From Eubacteriales bacterium (lineage in GTDB: Bacteria > Bacillota > Clostridia > Lachnospirales > Lachnospiraceae): a DNA stretch of 64,000 nt. The notes beneath the pieces were generated by a model, which was not told the DNA's origin, did not search any database, and saw only the letters and a list, made by a program, of their open reading frames with translations. Location of the stretch: contig JAUNPU010000016.1 of assembly GCA_030536555.1 (NCBI GenBank), positions 1-64,000 on the forward strand, in the 5' to 3' direction. Positions 32,724 to 42,551 of the stretch are shown in pieces; within the stretch, counting starts at the first letter, position 1, and each line of letters begins with the position of its first letter. Position numbers and translations under genes: made by a program.

Positions 32724-33962
32724 ATGAAGTTGATTCATCTTTCGGATCTTCATATTGGAAAGCGGGTGAATGAGTTTTCCATGCTGGAGGATCAGAGGTA
32801 TATTCTGGGGCAGATTTTGTCCATTGTGAAGCAGGAACAGGCAGACGGCGTGATTCTGGCAGGTGATATTTATGATAAGCCGGTGCCGCCGGCGGAGGCG
32901 GTGCAGGTGTTTGACGGGTTTCTGACGAGTCTGGCCGAGATGGCGTGCCCGGTATTTGTAATCAGCGGCAATCATGATTCGGCGGAGCGGCTGGCGTTTG
33001 GTGCACGTCTGATGAGCGGGCGTGGAATCTATCTGTCTCCGGTGTATGACGGGGAGGTGCAGACGGTGACGCTGCGGGATGAATACGGCGAGGTGGTCAT
33101 TTACCTGCTTCCGTTCGTGAAACCGGCGGTGGTGCGCCATGCGCTGCAGGACCGGCAGGGGGAGAATCCTGATGTGGCGGAAACTGCGGAGGATATGGCG
33201 GCAGATGAAGATACGGCAGGTGATATCGATGGGGAGAAGCCAGGCGGACAGGCTGTGATTCAGACGTATCAGGATGCAGTGCAGGCGGCGGTGAGTCGCA
33301 TGCGGCTCGATCTGCAGAAGCGAAATGTACTGGTGGCCCATCAGTTTGTGACGGGGGCGTCGCGGTGTGAATCGGAGGAAGTTATGGTGGGCGGTCTGGA
33401 TCAGGTGGATGCGGCGCTGTTTGACGGATTTGATTATGTGGCACTGGGGCATATTCACAGTCCGCAGCATGTGGTGCGGGATACGGTGCGGTACTGCGGG
33501 ACGCCGTTAAAATATTCATTTTCCGAGGTGAACCAGCAGAAGACGGTGACGGTGGTGGAGCTTCTGGAGAAGGGGAGCGTAAAGATATCGGAGATTCCCT
33601 TAGAGCCGCTGCGGGATATGCGGAAAGTGCGGGGAACTTATCTGGAGGTGACGGCGAAGTCATTTTATGAGGGAACCAACAGGTCGGACTATATTCAGGT
33701 GACGCTGACGGACGAGGAGGACATTCCGGACGGGATGCAGAAGCTGCGGATCATTTATCCGAATCTGATGCGGCTGGAGTATGACAACCGGCGGACGCGG
33801 GAGATCCGGATGATTGACGGCGCGGATGCGGTGGAGAAGAAGTCGGAGCTGGAGCTGTTTGGGGAGTTTTATGAGCTGCAGAATAATCAGGAGATGAGTG
33901 AAGCGCAGGAGACATTTGTGCGGAAGTTGATCGAGGAGCTGCAGGGGAGAGACAGATTATGA
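32724..33962 (+). CDS. sbcD: Exonuclease SbcCD subunit D
   Basis: A 412-residue Mre11-type nuclease with the phosphoesterase motifs LSDLHIGK, GDIYDKP, SGNHDSAERL, LVAHQFV and GHIHSPQ. An acidic insert (about residues 150-175) is specific to this protein. ATG 32724 follows AAAGGAAGGA; the frame is open far upstream but that part is not conserved-looking. The last bases overlap sbcC by 4 bp (ATGA), a coupled pair that cuts hairpin and blocked DNA ends. Confidence 0.95.
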   Translation: MKLIHLSDLHIGKRVNEFSMLEDQRYILGQILSIVKQEQADGVILAGDIYDKPVPPAEAVQVFDGFLTSLAEMACPVFVISGNHDSAERLAFGARLMSGRGIYLSPVYDGEVQTVTLRDEYGEVVIYLLPFVKPAVVRHALQDRQGENPDVAETAEDMAADEDTAGDIDGEKPGGQAVIQTYQDAVQAAVSRMRLDLQKRNVLVAHQFVTGASRCESEEVMVGGLDQVDAALFDGFDYVALGHIHSPQHVVRDTVRYCGTPLKYSFSEVNQQKTVTVVELLEKGSVKISEIPLEPLRDMRKVRGTYLEVTAKSFYEGTNRSDYIQVTLTDEEDIPDGMQKLRIIYPNLMRLEYDNRRTREIRMIDGADAVEKKSELELFGEFYELQNNQEMSEAQETFVRKLIEELQGRDRL

Positions 33963-36900
33963 AGCCATTGAGATTGATTATGAGTGCGTTTGGTCCTTAT
34001 GCGGGGCGGACGGAGGTTGATTTTACAAAGCTGGGGGAACACGGGCTGTACCTGATCACCGGGGATACGGGGGCGGGGAAGACCACGATATTTGACGCCA
34101 TTGCATTTGCGCTGTATGGGGAAGCCAGCGGTGAGGTGCGGGAGACGGGGATGTTCCGCAGCAAATATGCGGCTGCGGAGGTGCCGACCTGTGTGGAGCT
34201 GACATTTTCTTATGGAGAGCAGACGTATGTGGTGAAGCGGAATCCGGAGTATCTGCGTCCGAAGGGGCGCGGGACGGGGATGACACTGCAGAAAAGCGAT
34301 GCGGAGCTGATATTTCCAGACGGGCGGCAGCCGGTGACGAAGACCCGGGAGGTGACCCGGGCGGTGGAGGAGCTGATCGGCTTGAATCATCAGCAGTTTC
34401 GACAGATTGCCATGATTGCCCAGGGGGATTTTCAGAAGCTATTGCTGGCGGGGACGGCGGAGCGGAGCGAGATCTTCCGGCGAATCTTCCACACGGGGCT
34501 GTATCAGGAGGTGCAGAACCGGCTGAAGGATGCGGCGAAGGAGCGGCGCGACGTGTATGATGAGATGCGGCGGAGCATTGCGCAGTATCTGACGGGGGCG
34601 GTCTGCGGGCAGAATCCGGAACTGGAGCAGGAGTTTGCGGAGCTTCGAAAGGCGAAGTTCGAGGGGAAGGTCGGTCGTGGTCTGGAACTGCTGGATATGC
34701 TGCTGGAACGGGAGACTGAGGAGCTGAAGGGGCTTGACGGACGGATTGCTGCGCTGGAGACGGAGATTCAGCGGGAGGATCAGCGTCTGGGGCGGCTGCG
34801 GCAGAATCAGCAGATGAAGGTGGAACTGGGGCGAAAGCGGGCAGAGCTTGGTGAGCTGGAGCCGAGGCTTGGGGCTGCGAAGACTGACTGGGAGCAGGCG
34901 AAGGAGGCGGCTGGTGTCTGTGAAGCTTTGGCGGAGCGGATTCGGACAGGACAGGAGAAGCTGGGACAGTATCAGGCGCTGGAGCAGAAGAGAGAGCTTC
35001 AAAGACAGGAACATGCCGGAATCGCGGAGGCGGAGCAGTCGCAGAAGGAGCTTGCCGGGAATCGTGAGACCCTTGGGGGAGAGATTCTGGAGCGGAAGCG
35101 TCGGCTGGAGACATTTGGCACCGTTGGTGAGGAGCGGGAGCGGCTGACCCATAAGAAGGAGGAGCTGGAGCAGAGGAGGAGCCGGCTGAAGCAGATGACG
35201 GAGGAGCTGAATGCGGTGGTGAAGCGGCTGGAGCTGCTTCGCGGCTGGGAGCGGAAGAATCAGCTGGAGTCTCTGATTCAGCAGGCGAGGAAGGTGAAGC
35301 AGGACTGGAAGACGTTGGAGAAGAGCCGGGCAGATTACCGGACGGCGCGTCAGGAGCGGGACCGGCTGCGGAGAAGTTATGAGCAGGCGGAGCAGCTGTT
35401 TCTGGATGCGCAGGCGGGTATGCTGGCGGAGCATTTGACGGAAGGGAAGCCCTGTCCGGTGTGCGGAGCGGTCCACCATCCGGAGCCGGCGGTTTTGCCG
35501 GAGCATGCGCCGGGCAAGGCGGATGTGGATGCCTTGAAAAATCAGGTGGAGAAGATGGAGCGGGAGACTCAGCGGTTGAGCATGGAGGCAGGGCGCTGTC
35601 AGGAGCAGCTGGAGCTGGACGAGGCGGCGGTGCTGGAAGCGGGGCGGGCTGTGCTTGCGGGAGAGGCAGTGGTGGTGGAGCCGGGGCGGACTGTGGCTGC
35701 GGGAGAGGCAGAGAAGCAGGCGGTAGAGCTGGAAGTGGGGCGGGTTGCGCTTACGGAGGAGGCAATGGCGATGGAGCAGCGCAAGCGGGCACGTTGTCTC
35801 GAACTGGGGGCGAAGGCGTCCGCAGAGCTGGAGACGCTGAAACTGCTGCTGGCAGGATTTAAGGAGGAGAAAGGACAGACCTCGGATCTGCTGGAAGGCA
35901 GGAGGCAGATATTGATGCGGCAGTTGAACGCGGAGGCAGAGATGCCTGGGGAGCAGCGGACCTCTGGGACGCAGCAGACTTTAAGGCAGCGGCTGGCGGA
36001 TGTCTGGAACGGACTGACAGAGGAACTGCAGGTGGTCAATGAAGCGCTGCGGGAGAATCAGACCAGGCTGGCGCAGAAGTCGGCGTTGGAGCGGGAGATT
36101 CCGGAGCTGGAGCAGCAGGCAGTCGGACTGGACCAGAAGCTCAGTCAGACGGCAGTAAGCCTTGCCAGACTTCATTCGGAGTCGGAGCAGCTTAAGCGGG
36201 AAATCGGGCAGCTGGAGGAGCTGCTGGGGGATCTGCCGCAGGAGGTATTAGAGCAACAGCTGACTGACTGGAAGCAGGAGAAGACATGTCTGGAACAGAG
36301 AGCAGAAGTATGTCAGCAGGCGTACCAGAAGCTGGAACATGAGGTGACGGCGCTTAAGTCGGCGGCAGCTATGCTGGAAAGCCAGCTTCAGGATGCAAAA
36401 GAGTGGGACGAGGAAGGACTGACAGAGCGCAAGGTGCGCCTGACGGATCAAAAGACCGGCCTTACGGGGCAGAGAGACGAATTATATGCGGCTTACCGGA
36501 AGAATCACGAAATCTGCGAGGCGGTCCGCGGCAGGCAGGAGGAGATGGCTGCGGTGGAGCGGGAGTATGTCTGGGTGAAGGCGTTGTCAGATACTGCCAA
36601 CGGGGCATTGGCTGGCAAGCGCAAGATCGAGCTGGAGACTTATATTCAGATGTCATACTTTGACCGGATCATCCGGCGGGCGAATCTGCGGCTTATGACG
36701 ATGAGTGGCGGTCAGTATGAGCTGAAGCGCCAGGAGGACGGGGAGAACCGGAAGGAGAAGGCGGGGCTGGAGCTGAATGTCATCGACCATTTTAATGGTA
36801 CGGAGCGGAGCGTGAAGACCCTGTCCGGCGGCGAGTCATTTCAGGCGTCCCTGTCCCTGGCGCTGGGGCTGTCGGATGAGATCCAGTCCTATGCCGGTGG

Positions 36901-37129
36901 GATCCGTCTGGATACCATGTTTGTGGACGAGGGATTCGGGTCTCTGGATGAGGAAGCTCTGAATCAGGCGATGAATGCCCTTGGCGGGCTGGCTGAGGGG
37001 AACCGGATGGTCGGCATTATTTCCCATGTGGGCGAGCTGAAGGAGCGGATTGAGAATAAGATTCTGGTGACGAAGAACCGGGGACGGGACGGAGTTGGCA
37101 GCAGGGTTGAGGTGATCGGGGGGAGATAG
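33959..37129 (+). CDS. sbcC: Exonuclease SbcCD subunit C
   Basis: A 1056-residue Rad50-type ATPase: Walker A GDTGAGKTT, long coiled coils, the zinc hook CPVC (Cys499, Cys502), second coiled coil, signature LSGGESFQASLSLALGL and Walker B MFVDEGFGSLD. The coiled coil after the hook contains an in-frame Gly/Arg/Ala/Val-rich repeat (about nt 35620-35770). It forms the complex with the SbcD encoded just upstream. Confidence 0.96.
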   Translation: MKPLRLIMSAFGPYAGRTEVDFTKLGEHGLYLITGDTGAGKTTIFDAIAFALYGEASGEVRETGMFRSKYAAAEVPTCVELTFSYGEQTYVVKRNPEYLRPKGRGTGMTLQKSDAELIFPDGRQPVTKTREVTRAVEELIGLNHQQFRQIAMIAQGDFQKLLLAGTAERSEIFRRIFHTGLYQEVQNRLKDAAKERRDVYDEMRRSIAQYLTGAVCGQNPELEQEFAELRKAKFEGKVGRGLELLDMLLERETEELKGLDGRIAALETEIQREDQRLGRLRQNQQMKVELGRKRAELGELEPRLGAAKTDWEQAKEAAGVCEALAERIRTGQEKLGQYQALEQKRELQRQEHAGIAEAEQSQKELAGNRETLGGEILERKRRLETFGTVGEERERLTHKKEELEQRRSRLKQMTEELNAVVKRLELLRGWERKNQLESLIQQARKVKQDWKTLEKSRADYRTARQERDRLRRSYEQAEQLFLDAQAGMLAEHLTEGKPCPVCGAVHHPEPAVLPEHAPGKADVDALKNQVEKMERETQRLSMEAGRCQEQLELDEAAVLEAGRAVLAGEAVVVEPGRTVAAGEAEKQAVELEVGRVALTEEAMAMEQRKRARCLELGAKASAELETLKLLLAGFKEEKGQTSDLLEGRRQILMRQLNAEAEMPGEQRTSGTQQTLRQRLADVWNGLTEELQVVNEALRENQTRLAQKSALEREIPELEQQAVGLDQKLSQTAVSLARLHSESEQLKREIGQLEELLGDLPQEVLEQQLTDWKQEKTCLEQRAEVCQQAYQKLEHEVTALKSAAAMLESQLQDAKEWDEEGLTERKVRLTDQKTGLTGQRDELYAAYRKNHEICEAVRGRQEEMAAVEREYVWVKALSDTANGALAGKRKIELETYIQMSYFDRIIRRANLRLMTMSGGQYELKRQEDGENRKEKAGLELNVIDHFNGTERSVKTLSGGESFQASLSLALGLSDEIQSYAGGIRLDTMFVDEGFGSLDEEALNQAMNALGGLAEGNRMVGIISHVGELKERIENKILVTKNRGRDGVGSRVEVIGGR

Positions 37130-37142
37130 AGAGGAAGTGCAG

Positions 37143-37185
37143 GCAGCTTTTGAGGAGGGAAAGCCTTTTCAGAAGCTGCTTTTTG
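37143..37185 (+). terminator. sbcC terminator
   Basis: GCAGCTTTT (37143-37151) pairs with AGAAGCTGC (37171-37179), then TTTTT. Confidence 0.75.
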
Positions 37186-37195
37186 CAGATTATGA

Positions 37196-37224
37196 TTGAC
37201 ACATTGAGTATTGTACACTATACT
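37196..37224 (+). promoter_or_regulatory. Consensus promoter in front of an Rpn remnant
   Basis: TTGACA (37196-37201), exact 17-bp spacer, TATACT (37219-37224). It reads straight into the truncated nuclease gene nine bases later. Confidence 0.75.
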
Positions 37225-37232
37225 GAATATAA

Positions 37233-37940
37233 GCTTCGCGGGAAATTCATTTCCGCTCCTTTATCATTGGAAGTTATCTGAACCTCTATGAGCAGCAGTC
37301 TACATTCTGCCCGAATATGCCAATCCGCGGGCTGATCTATCTGGTGGATATTTATCAGGCATATATTGAGACACATCGGCTGAATCTGTATGGTCGAACC
37401 CGGATTATGCTGCCAACGCCAAAATATATCGTATTTTATAATGGCACGGAAGAGAGACCGGACCGGGAAGAATGTTCACTGTCGGAGTCATTTACCGAAG
37501 GTGATGGATGCCTGGAATTTACAGCAACCATTTACAATATCAATAAAGGACACAATCAGGAACTGATGGAGCAGTGCAGTACGCTGGCAGGCTATTCGAC
37601 ACTGATTGAGATGGTGCGGAGTTATCAGAAGGATGGACTGGGGCTTGCGGAGGCAGTTGATGCGGCGTGCGTATACTGTATCGAGCACGATATCCTGCGG
37701 GAGTTCCTGCTGAAGAACAGAAACGAGGTGACGAAGGTGCTGTTGACGGAGTATGATGCGAAGAAGCAGCGGAAGATGGATATGCGGGATGCGAGGGCGG
37801 AAGGAAGAGCAGAGGGAGAAGCAAATTTGCTTTTAGTTATCGAAGCCATGACGAAGGACGGAAAGGCAGCCGAGATTCCGAGAATCAGCAGGGAACCGGA
37901 ATTTCTGAAGGCAATGAAAGACAGATATCATATTGAGTGA
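37233..37940 (+). pseudogene. 5'-truncated Rpn/PD-(D/E)XK nuclease family remnant
   Basis: The translation from 37233 contains LNLYEQQSTFCPNMPIRG, then IYLVDIYQAYIE, YIVFYNGT, YNINKGHN and a helical RAEGRAEGEAN tail, which are C-terminal landmarks of the Rpn (recombination-promoting nuclease, transposase-like) family. The N-terminal half with the PD-(D/E)XK active site is missing, and the homology begins before the first ATG at 37317, right after a stop codon. A short product from 37317 (207 residues) is still possible. Rpn genes are often decayed; the remnant keeps a consensus promoter, either fortuitous or captured. Confidence 0.72.
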
Positions 37941-37953
37941 GGAACATAAAGTG

Positions 37954-38005
37954 AAAACAGCAGGTATTACTGAGGACTGGTGTCCCCGGGAGTATCTGCT
38001 GTTTT
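37954..38005 (+). terminator. Hairpin, probable terminator
   Basis: AAAACAGCAG (37954-37963) pairs with CTGCTGTTTT (37996-38005), flanking a GC-rich loop. It separates the Rpn remnant from the LRR operon. Confidence 0.6.
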
Positions 38006-38154
38006 ATATGTGCGCGATTGCTGACAGCAGAATCAGACCATATTGATTTTGCCTATCAGTCATGGTATTATGTTAGGGTTGGATTTTTGCCTGGAACGGT
38101 GAAGGCATTGAACCGTTTCGATTTGGGAAGGATAGCGGACAGAGAGGTGCTTCT

Positions 38155-39162
38155 ATGGAGTTTGTATATACCGTGATGGATCAGGGCGTGCGGATTGACA
38201 AGGTGGAGGAGCCGGAGGCTGTGGTGATGATTCCGGAGAGCCTGGAAGGGTATCCGGTGGTGGAACTGGGGGCGTATGTGCTTTCGGGCAGCGGGGTGGA
38301 GGAAGTGTATCTGCCGTCCCGTCTGGGGAAAATCGGCGCCTACGGGTTCTACGGGTGCCAGCGGCTGAAGCGAATCTACTGCTACGGGCGGACGCTGGAT
38401 CTGGGGGCAGGACTGTTTGCAGATGCGGGAAATGTGGAGTATCTGGATCTCACGCTGTTTGCTGGTGAGAAATCCTGCTTTCGGGAAATGCTGTCGGAGC
38501 TGAGGCAGACGCTGCGGGTGCGGGTGCACATGGCGGAAGCATCGGTGGACGGGGCAGAAGACGGAACAAAAGACAGGGCGGAAGCGAGGCTGATCTTCCC
38601 GGAGTATTATGAGGAGTCGGTGGAAAATACGCCGGCGCGGATTCTGTTCATTGAGACCCACGGCTGTGGGCACCGGTACCGGTATTGCTTTGCCAACCGG
38701 GAGTTTCAGTACCGGGGCTATGACGAGGTATTTCCTCATGTGAAGGTGCAGGAGTCTGAGGAGCTGGTGACAGAGCTGGCGCTGGGGCGGATTCTGTATC
38801 CTTATGAGCTGTCGGAGCGGCATGAGCTTATGTACCGGGAGTACGTGAAGGAGCACTGGAAGACAGCGGGGCGGCTGCTGATCGAGGCGGACAGCTGGAA
38901 GCGGGATATGGTTACGAATCTGGAGCCGGGAGGAATCGGCTGGCTGGCGGAGGAATTCCTTGAGACGGCGCAGCAGGTGAAGGAACTGACAGAGCTGGCG
39001 CAGCAGGCGGGTGATACGGAGGCGGTCAGCAGACTGATGGACTTCCGACATCGGAGGTTTGGCGGGACTGGAAGGCAGTATTCAGAGCAGTCTTCAGAGC
39101 AAAAGGAAGAAATGCAGGAGTCCACAGGCACGCGGCGCAGAACACGCCGGTTTGAATTGTAA
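38155..39162 (+). CDS. BspA-type leucine-rich repeat protein, first gene of an LRR/VWA/MoxR operon
   Basis: A 335-residue protein without signal peptide. Residues about 20-105 are LRR_5 (BspA-like) repeats (VVMIPESLEGYPVVELGAY; VEEVYLPSRLGKIGAYGFYG). The remainder is mainly helical and acidic, not recognised, and ends in a basic RRRTRRF tail. It sits 14 bp before the VWA-type gene. Cytoplasmic LRR proteins are unusual, since BspA repeats are common on cell surfaces; here it may be a scaffold or substrate for the AAA/VWA pair. Confidence 0.7.
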   Translation: MEFVYTVMDQGVRIDKVEEPEAVVMIPESLEGYPVVELGAYVLSGSGVEEVYLPSRLGKIGAYGFYGCQRLKRIYCYGRTLDLGAGLFADAGNVEYLDLTLFAGEKSCFREMLSELRQTLRVRVHMAEASVDGAEDGTKDRAEARLIFPEYYEESVENTPARILFIETHGCGHRYRYCFANREFQYRGYDEVFPHVKVQESEELVTELALGRILYPYELSERHELMYREYVKEHWKTAGRLLIEADSWKRDMVTNLEPGGIGWLAEEFLETAQQVKELTELAQQAGDTEAVSRLMDFRHRRFGGTGRQYSEQSSEQKEEMQESTGTRRRTRRFEL

Positions 39163-39176
39163 AGGAGCAGGATATT

Positions 39177-40589
39177 ATGATCGATCCCACCAGGCAGAGG
39201 CAGCTGCAGGAACTGAATATGGTGGAGCTTTGTACCAGAATCTGGCAGAATTCCAGAAATGAGCTGTATCTGAATATGCGGTATCTGGATCTGTCTCTGA
39301 GCAGCCTGGGGTTCGAGGCGGACCCGGCGTGCCGGGGCGTGGGGACAGACGGATTTGTGATTTATTATCATCCGGAATATTTCTGTGATCTGTACCGACG
39401 GGGGCGGGTGCTGGTGAACCGTTCCTACCTTCATATGGTGCTTCACTGTCTGTTCTGTCACATGGATACCCGCGGCAACCGGGACCCGGTTTACTGGAAT
39501 CTGGCGTGTGATATTGCCATCGAGTCGGTGATTGACGGGCTGTATCTGAAGTGTGTACATGTGCCGGTGTCGGCATTTCGGCGGGACTGGTACGGGCGGC
39601 TGGGAAAGAAGCTTGCGGTGCTGAATGCCGAGGGCATTTACCGGATGCTGCGGGATATGCAGCTGGAGGAGCGCCAGCTGGAGCGGATCGCGGCGGAGTA
39701 TTATGTGGATGACCATTCGTACTGGGAGCTGCCGGAGGACACGCCGAAGACCAGCATTGTGCGGCAGAATCAGTGGAGCGACAACCGGCATAAGGTTCAG
39801 ACGGAAATGGAGACCATGGGCAATCAGCAGGATGAGGAGACGAAGAGTCTGCTGGAGCAGGTGCAGGTGGAGAACCGGGAACGGTATGATTATAAGCGAT
39901 TTCTGCGGAAGTTTTCCGTGCTGCGGGAGACGATGCAGGTGGACGAGGACTCATTTGACTACGTATTTTACACCTACGGGCTGTCCCTGTATGGCAATAT
40001 GCCGCTGGTGGAGCCGATGGAATCGAAGGAAATCAACCGGATCGAGGACTTTGTGATCGTGATTGACACGTCCATGTCCTGCTCCGGGGATCTGGTGAGG
40101 CGGTTTCTGGAGGAGACCTGCGATGTGCTGTGTGAGACGGACACTTATTTTAAAAAGACTAATATCCACATTATCCAGTGTGATGAGGCGGTGCAGCAGG
40201 ATGTGCAGATTACCAGCCGGGAAGAGTTGGAGCAGTATATGGAGCATTTTACTATCATAGGACAGGGCGGGACGGACTTCCGACCGGCATTTGAGCATGT
40301 GAATCAGATGGTGGGGCGGGGGGAGTTCCATAAGCTGAAGGGACTTTTGTATTTTACGGACGGCGAGGGAATCTATCCGGTGAAGCGTCCGGTGTATGAT
40401 ACGGCATTCGTGTTCGTGAAGGACCAGTATACGGATATTTCGGTGCCGGCCTGGGCGATGAAGGTGATACTGGAGCCGGAGCAGATACTGGAGTCGGGGC
40501 AGATGCCGGAGCTGGGACGAATGATGGCGACAGGGCAGGCAGCATCGGAAGGCGGCTGGCAGAGTCAGGCAGAAAGGGAGATAACATGA
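39177..40589 (+). CDS. VWA-like protein with degenerate metallopeptidase-like domain (DUF2201-type)
   Basis: A 470-residue protein. The N-terminal part (HMVLHCLFCHM around residue 87) resembles the putative metallopeptidase region of DUF2201 proteins but lacks the Glu of HEXXH. The C-terminal VWA-like domain has the MIDAS-type IDTSMSCSG and the IIGQGGTDFRPAF loop. Such proteins pair with MoxR AAA ATPases, and the MoxR gene overlaps this one by 4 bp. The tail after residue 440 is Met/Gly/Gln-rich low complexity. Confidence 0.82.
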   Translation: MIDPTRQRQLQELNMVELCTRIWQNSRNELYLNMRYLDLSLSSLGFEADPACRGVGTDGFVIYYHPEYFCDLYRRGRVLVNRSYLHMVLHCLFCHMDTRGNRDPVYWNLACDIAIESVIDGLYLKCVHVPVSAFRRDWYGRLGKKLAVLNAEGIYRMLRDMQLEERQLERIAAEYYVDDHSYWELPEDTPKTSIVRQNQWSDNRHKVQTEMETMGNQQDEETKSLLEQVQVENRERYDYKRFLRKFSVLRETMQVDEDSFDYVFYTYGLSLYGNMPLVEPMESKEINRIEDFVIVIDTSMSCSGDLVRRFLEETCDVLCETDTYFKKTNIHIIQCDEAVQQDVQITSREELEQYMEHFTIIGQGGTDFRPAFEHVNQMVGRGEFHKLKGLLYFTDGEGIYPVKRPVYDTAFVFVKDQYTDISVPAWAMKVILEPEQILESGQMPELGRMMATGQAASEGGWQSQAEREIT

Positions 40590-42124
40590 ATATCAAGCGT
40601 GCAAAACAGGAAATCAAGGATACGATTGCGGCGTATCTGCTGAAGGACGAATACGGGTCCTATGTGATTCCGGCCATCCGGCAGCGCCCGATTCTGCTGA
40701 TCGGACCGCCGGGAGTGGGTAAGACGCAGATTATGGAGCAGATCTCGCAGGAATGCCAGATCGGGCTGGTGTCCTACACCATCACCCATCACACTCGGCA
40801 GAGCGCCATCGGACTGCCCTTCATCGAGCATAAAATGTTCGGCGGACGGGAGTATGCGGTGACGGAGTATACCATGAGTGAAATCGTGGCGGCGGTGTAT
40901 GAGAAGATTGAGCAGACCGGGATGTCGGAGGGAATTCTGTTTATCGATGAGATCAACTGCGTGTCCGAGACGCTGGCGCCGACCATGCTTCAGTTTCTGC
41001 AGGGCAAGACCTTCGGCAATCACAAGATTCCCGAGGGCTGGATCATCGTGGCGGCGGGGAATCCGCCGGAGTACAATAAGTCCGTCCGGGAGTTTGACAT
41101 CGTCACTCTGGACCGAATCCGCAGCATTCAGGTGGAGCCGGACTTTGGCGCCTGGAAGGAGTATGCGGTGCAGGTGGGCATTCATCCTGCGATTCAGTCC
41201 TACTTAAATATCCGGCGGCAGCACTTCTGTCAGATCGAGACGACGGTGGACGGGAAGCTGTTTGCCACGCCCCGTGGCTGGGAGGATCTGTCACAGCTGA
41301 TTGGAGTCTATGAGACCCTGGGACAGAAGGTGGACCGGGATGTGGCGATGGAATACATCCAGTTTCCGAAGATTGCCAGGGACTTTGCCAACTATCTGGA
41401 GCTGTACTACAAGTACCAGAATGACTATCAGGTGGAGGAAATCCTGGCAGGCAGACCGGTGACCGGCGTGTACGAGAAGCTGGAGAAGGCAGCATTTGAC
41501 GAGCGGATCAGTGTGGTCGGCCTGCTGCTTTCGGGCCTTCAGGAGAAGTTCCGTGAAGTCTGTCGGATGGAGGATATGCTGGAGCTGCGGATGAAGAAGC
41601 TTCGGGAGCTGCACGGGATGGGGGTATTTGGAGATGCTGGAATGACGAGTGACAGCGCCACGGTGGCATCTGCTATTCAGACTTTTTCGGACATGCTGGA
41701 AGACTTTCAGGAAGAGCAGGGCAGGAAGCAGGAGAGCGGTCTTCTCTCACGCCTGGAGCTGCGGCGGATGCGGGAGGTGACGGCAAGGCTGGAGCAGGAT
41801 CTGCAGACCATCCGCAAGGAAGATTTTTCCGATGCTGCGGCGGTCTGGGATCGCCTGCGGGAGCTGTTTGCCGCTGACAGCGACCAGTACGAGGACCTTG
41901 TGGACGAGGCGGGGGAGATGCTGGAGCATGCATTCGACTTTATGGAAGCGGCATTTGGCGGCAGCCAGGAGATGGTGCTGTTCGTGACGGAGCTGAACAC
42001 CGGATTCTACAGCGTGCATTTCCTGCAGGATTACGAGTGCGAGCGGTATTACCGCTACAACAAGGAGCTGCTGTTCTCGGACGAGGAGCAGGAGATTGGG
42101 CGGATTCTGGATCAGGTGAGGTAG
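40586..42124 (+). CDS. MoxR-family AAA ATPase
   Basis: A 512-residue AAA+ protein with Walker A LIGPPGVGKTQ, Walker B ILFIDEIN, sensor 1 VAAGNPPEYN and an arginine-finger region before the C-terminal helical extension. MoxR ATPases act as chaperones that load metals or remodel complexes with VWA partners. The stop is followed within 45 bp by the hairpin-array element. Confidence 0.9.
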   Translation: MNIKRAKQEIKDTIAAYLLKDEYGSYVIPAIRQRPILLIGPPGVGKTQIMEQISQECQIGLVSYTITHHTRQSAIGLPFIEHKMFGGREYAVTEYTMSEIVAAVYEKIEQTGMSEGILFIDEINCVSETLAPTMLQFLQGKTFGNHKIPEGWIIVAAGNPPEYNKSVREFDIVTLDRIRSIQVEPDFGAWKEYAVQVGIHPAIQSYLNIRRQHFCQIETTVDGKLFATPRGWEDLSQLIGVYETLGQKVDRDVAMEYIQFPKIARDFANYLELYYKYQNDYQVEEILAGRPVTGVYEKLEKAAFDERISVVGLLLSGLQEKFREVCRMEDMLELRMKKLRELHGMGVFGDAGMTSDSATVASAIQTFSDMLEDFQEEQGRKQESGLLSRLELRRMREVTARLEQDLQTIRKEDFSDAAAVWDRLRELFAADSDQYEDLVDEAGEMLEHAFDFMEAAFGGSQEMVLFVTELNTGFYSVHFLQDYECERYYRYNKELLFSDEEQEIGRILDQVR

Positions 42125-42165
42125 AGGAGCGGGCGGATTGCTGAGCGGGCTGAGTTCGCGGTGGA

Positions 42166-42444
42166 TTTTGGATAATAAATGGCGAAAACTTAAAAAATTG
42201 TCCAAACCCTGGGAACGGAGGTCGATTTTGGGCTGAAAAACAGGGGGTGGCGAAGGGGTTTGGACAATAAAAGCCTGATTCCATGAAAAATTGTCCAAAA
42301 ATCCGGGAGTTTTGGACAATTAGAGGCAGGTTAGAGGAAAAATTGTCCAAAACAAGCTTTATGTCAACCGATTTAAGCCTATAATCGTTGCTTGCGAGGA
42401 CGGGTTGGACAATTTTTGGATATTATCTAATTAATTGTCCAAAA
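42166..42444 (+). repeat. Hairpin-array element, copy 2
   Basis: Octamers at 42168 (TTGGATAA), 42198, 42260, 42291, 42312, 42343, 42405 and 42435 alternate TTGGACAA and TTGTCCAA with pair spacings of 30, 31, 31 and 30 bp, as in copy 1. Between the pairs the spacings (62, 21, 62) match copy 1 (62, 21, 52). The segments TTTGGACAATAAA, TCCAAAAATCCGG and GCTTTATGTCAAC occur in both copies at the same places. It fills most of the 427 bp between the MoxR gene and mscS, which hold no gene. Confidence 0.88.
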
Positions 42445-42551
42445 TCAGCAGGAAGAATCTGAGACGGGGCAGTTGGCGCATTGCGACTGCCGCGAGACCA
42501 AGATTTCACAGCAAAGAATAACAGAAACATTACAACAAGAGGAGAGATAAG

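Noticed and set aside
34056-35506. Long open frames antisense to sbcC
   Set aside because: High-GC codon use in sbcC leaves the opposite strand open; the products are Pro/Ser/Leu-rich with no domain or ribosome site.
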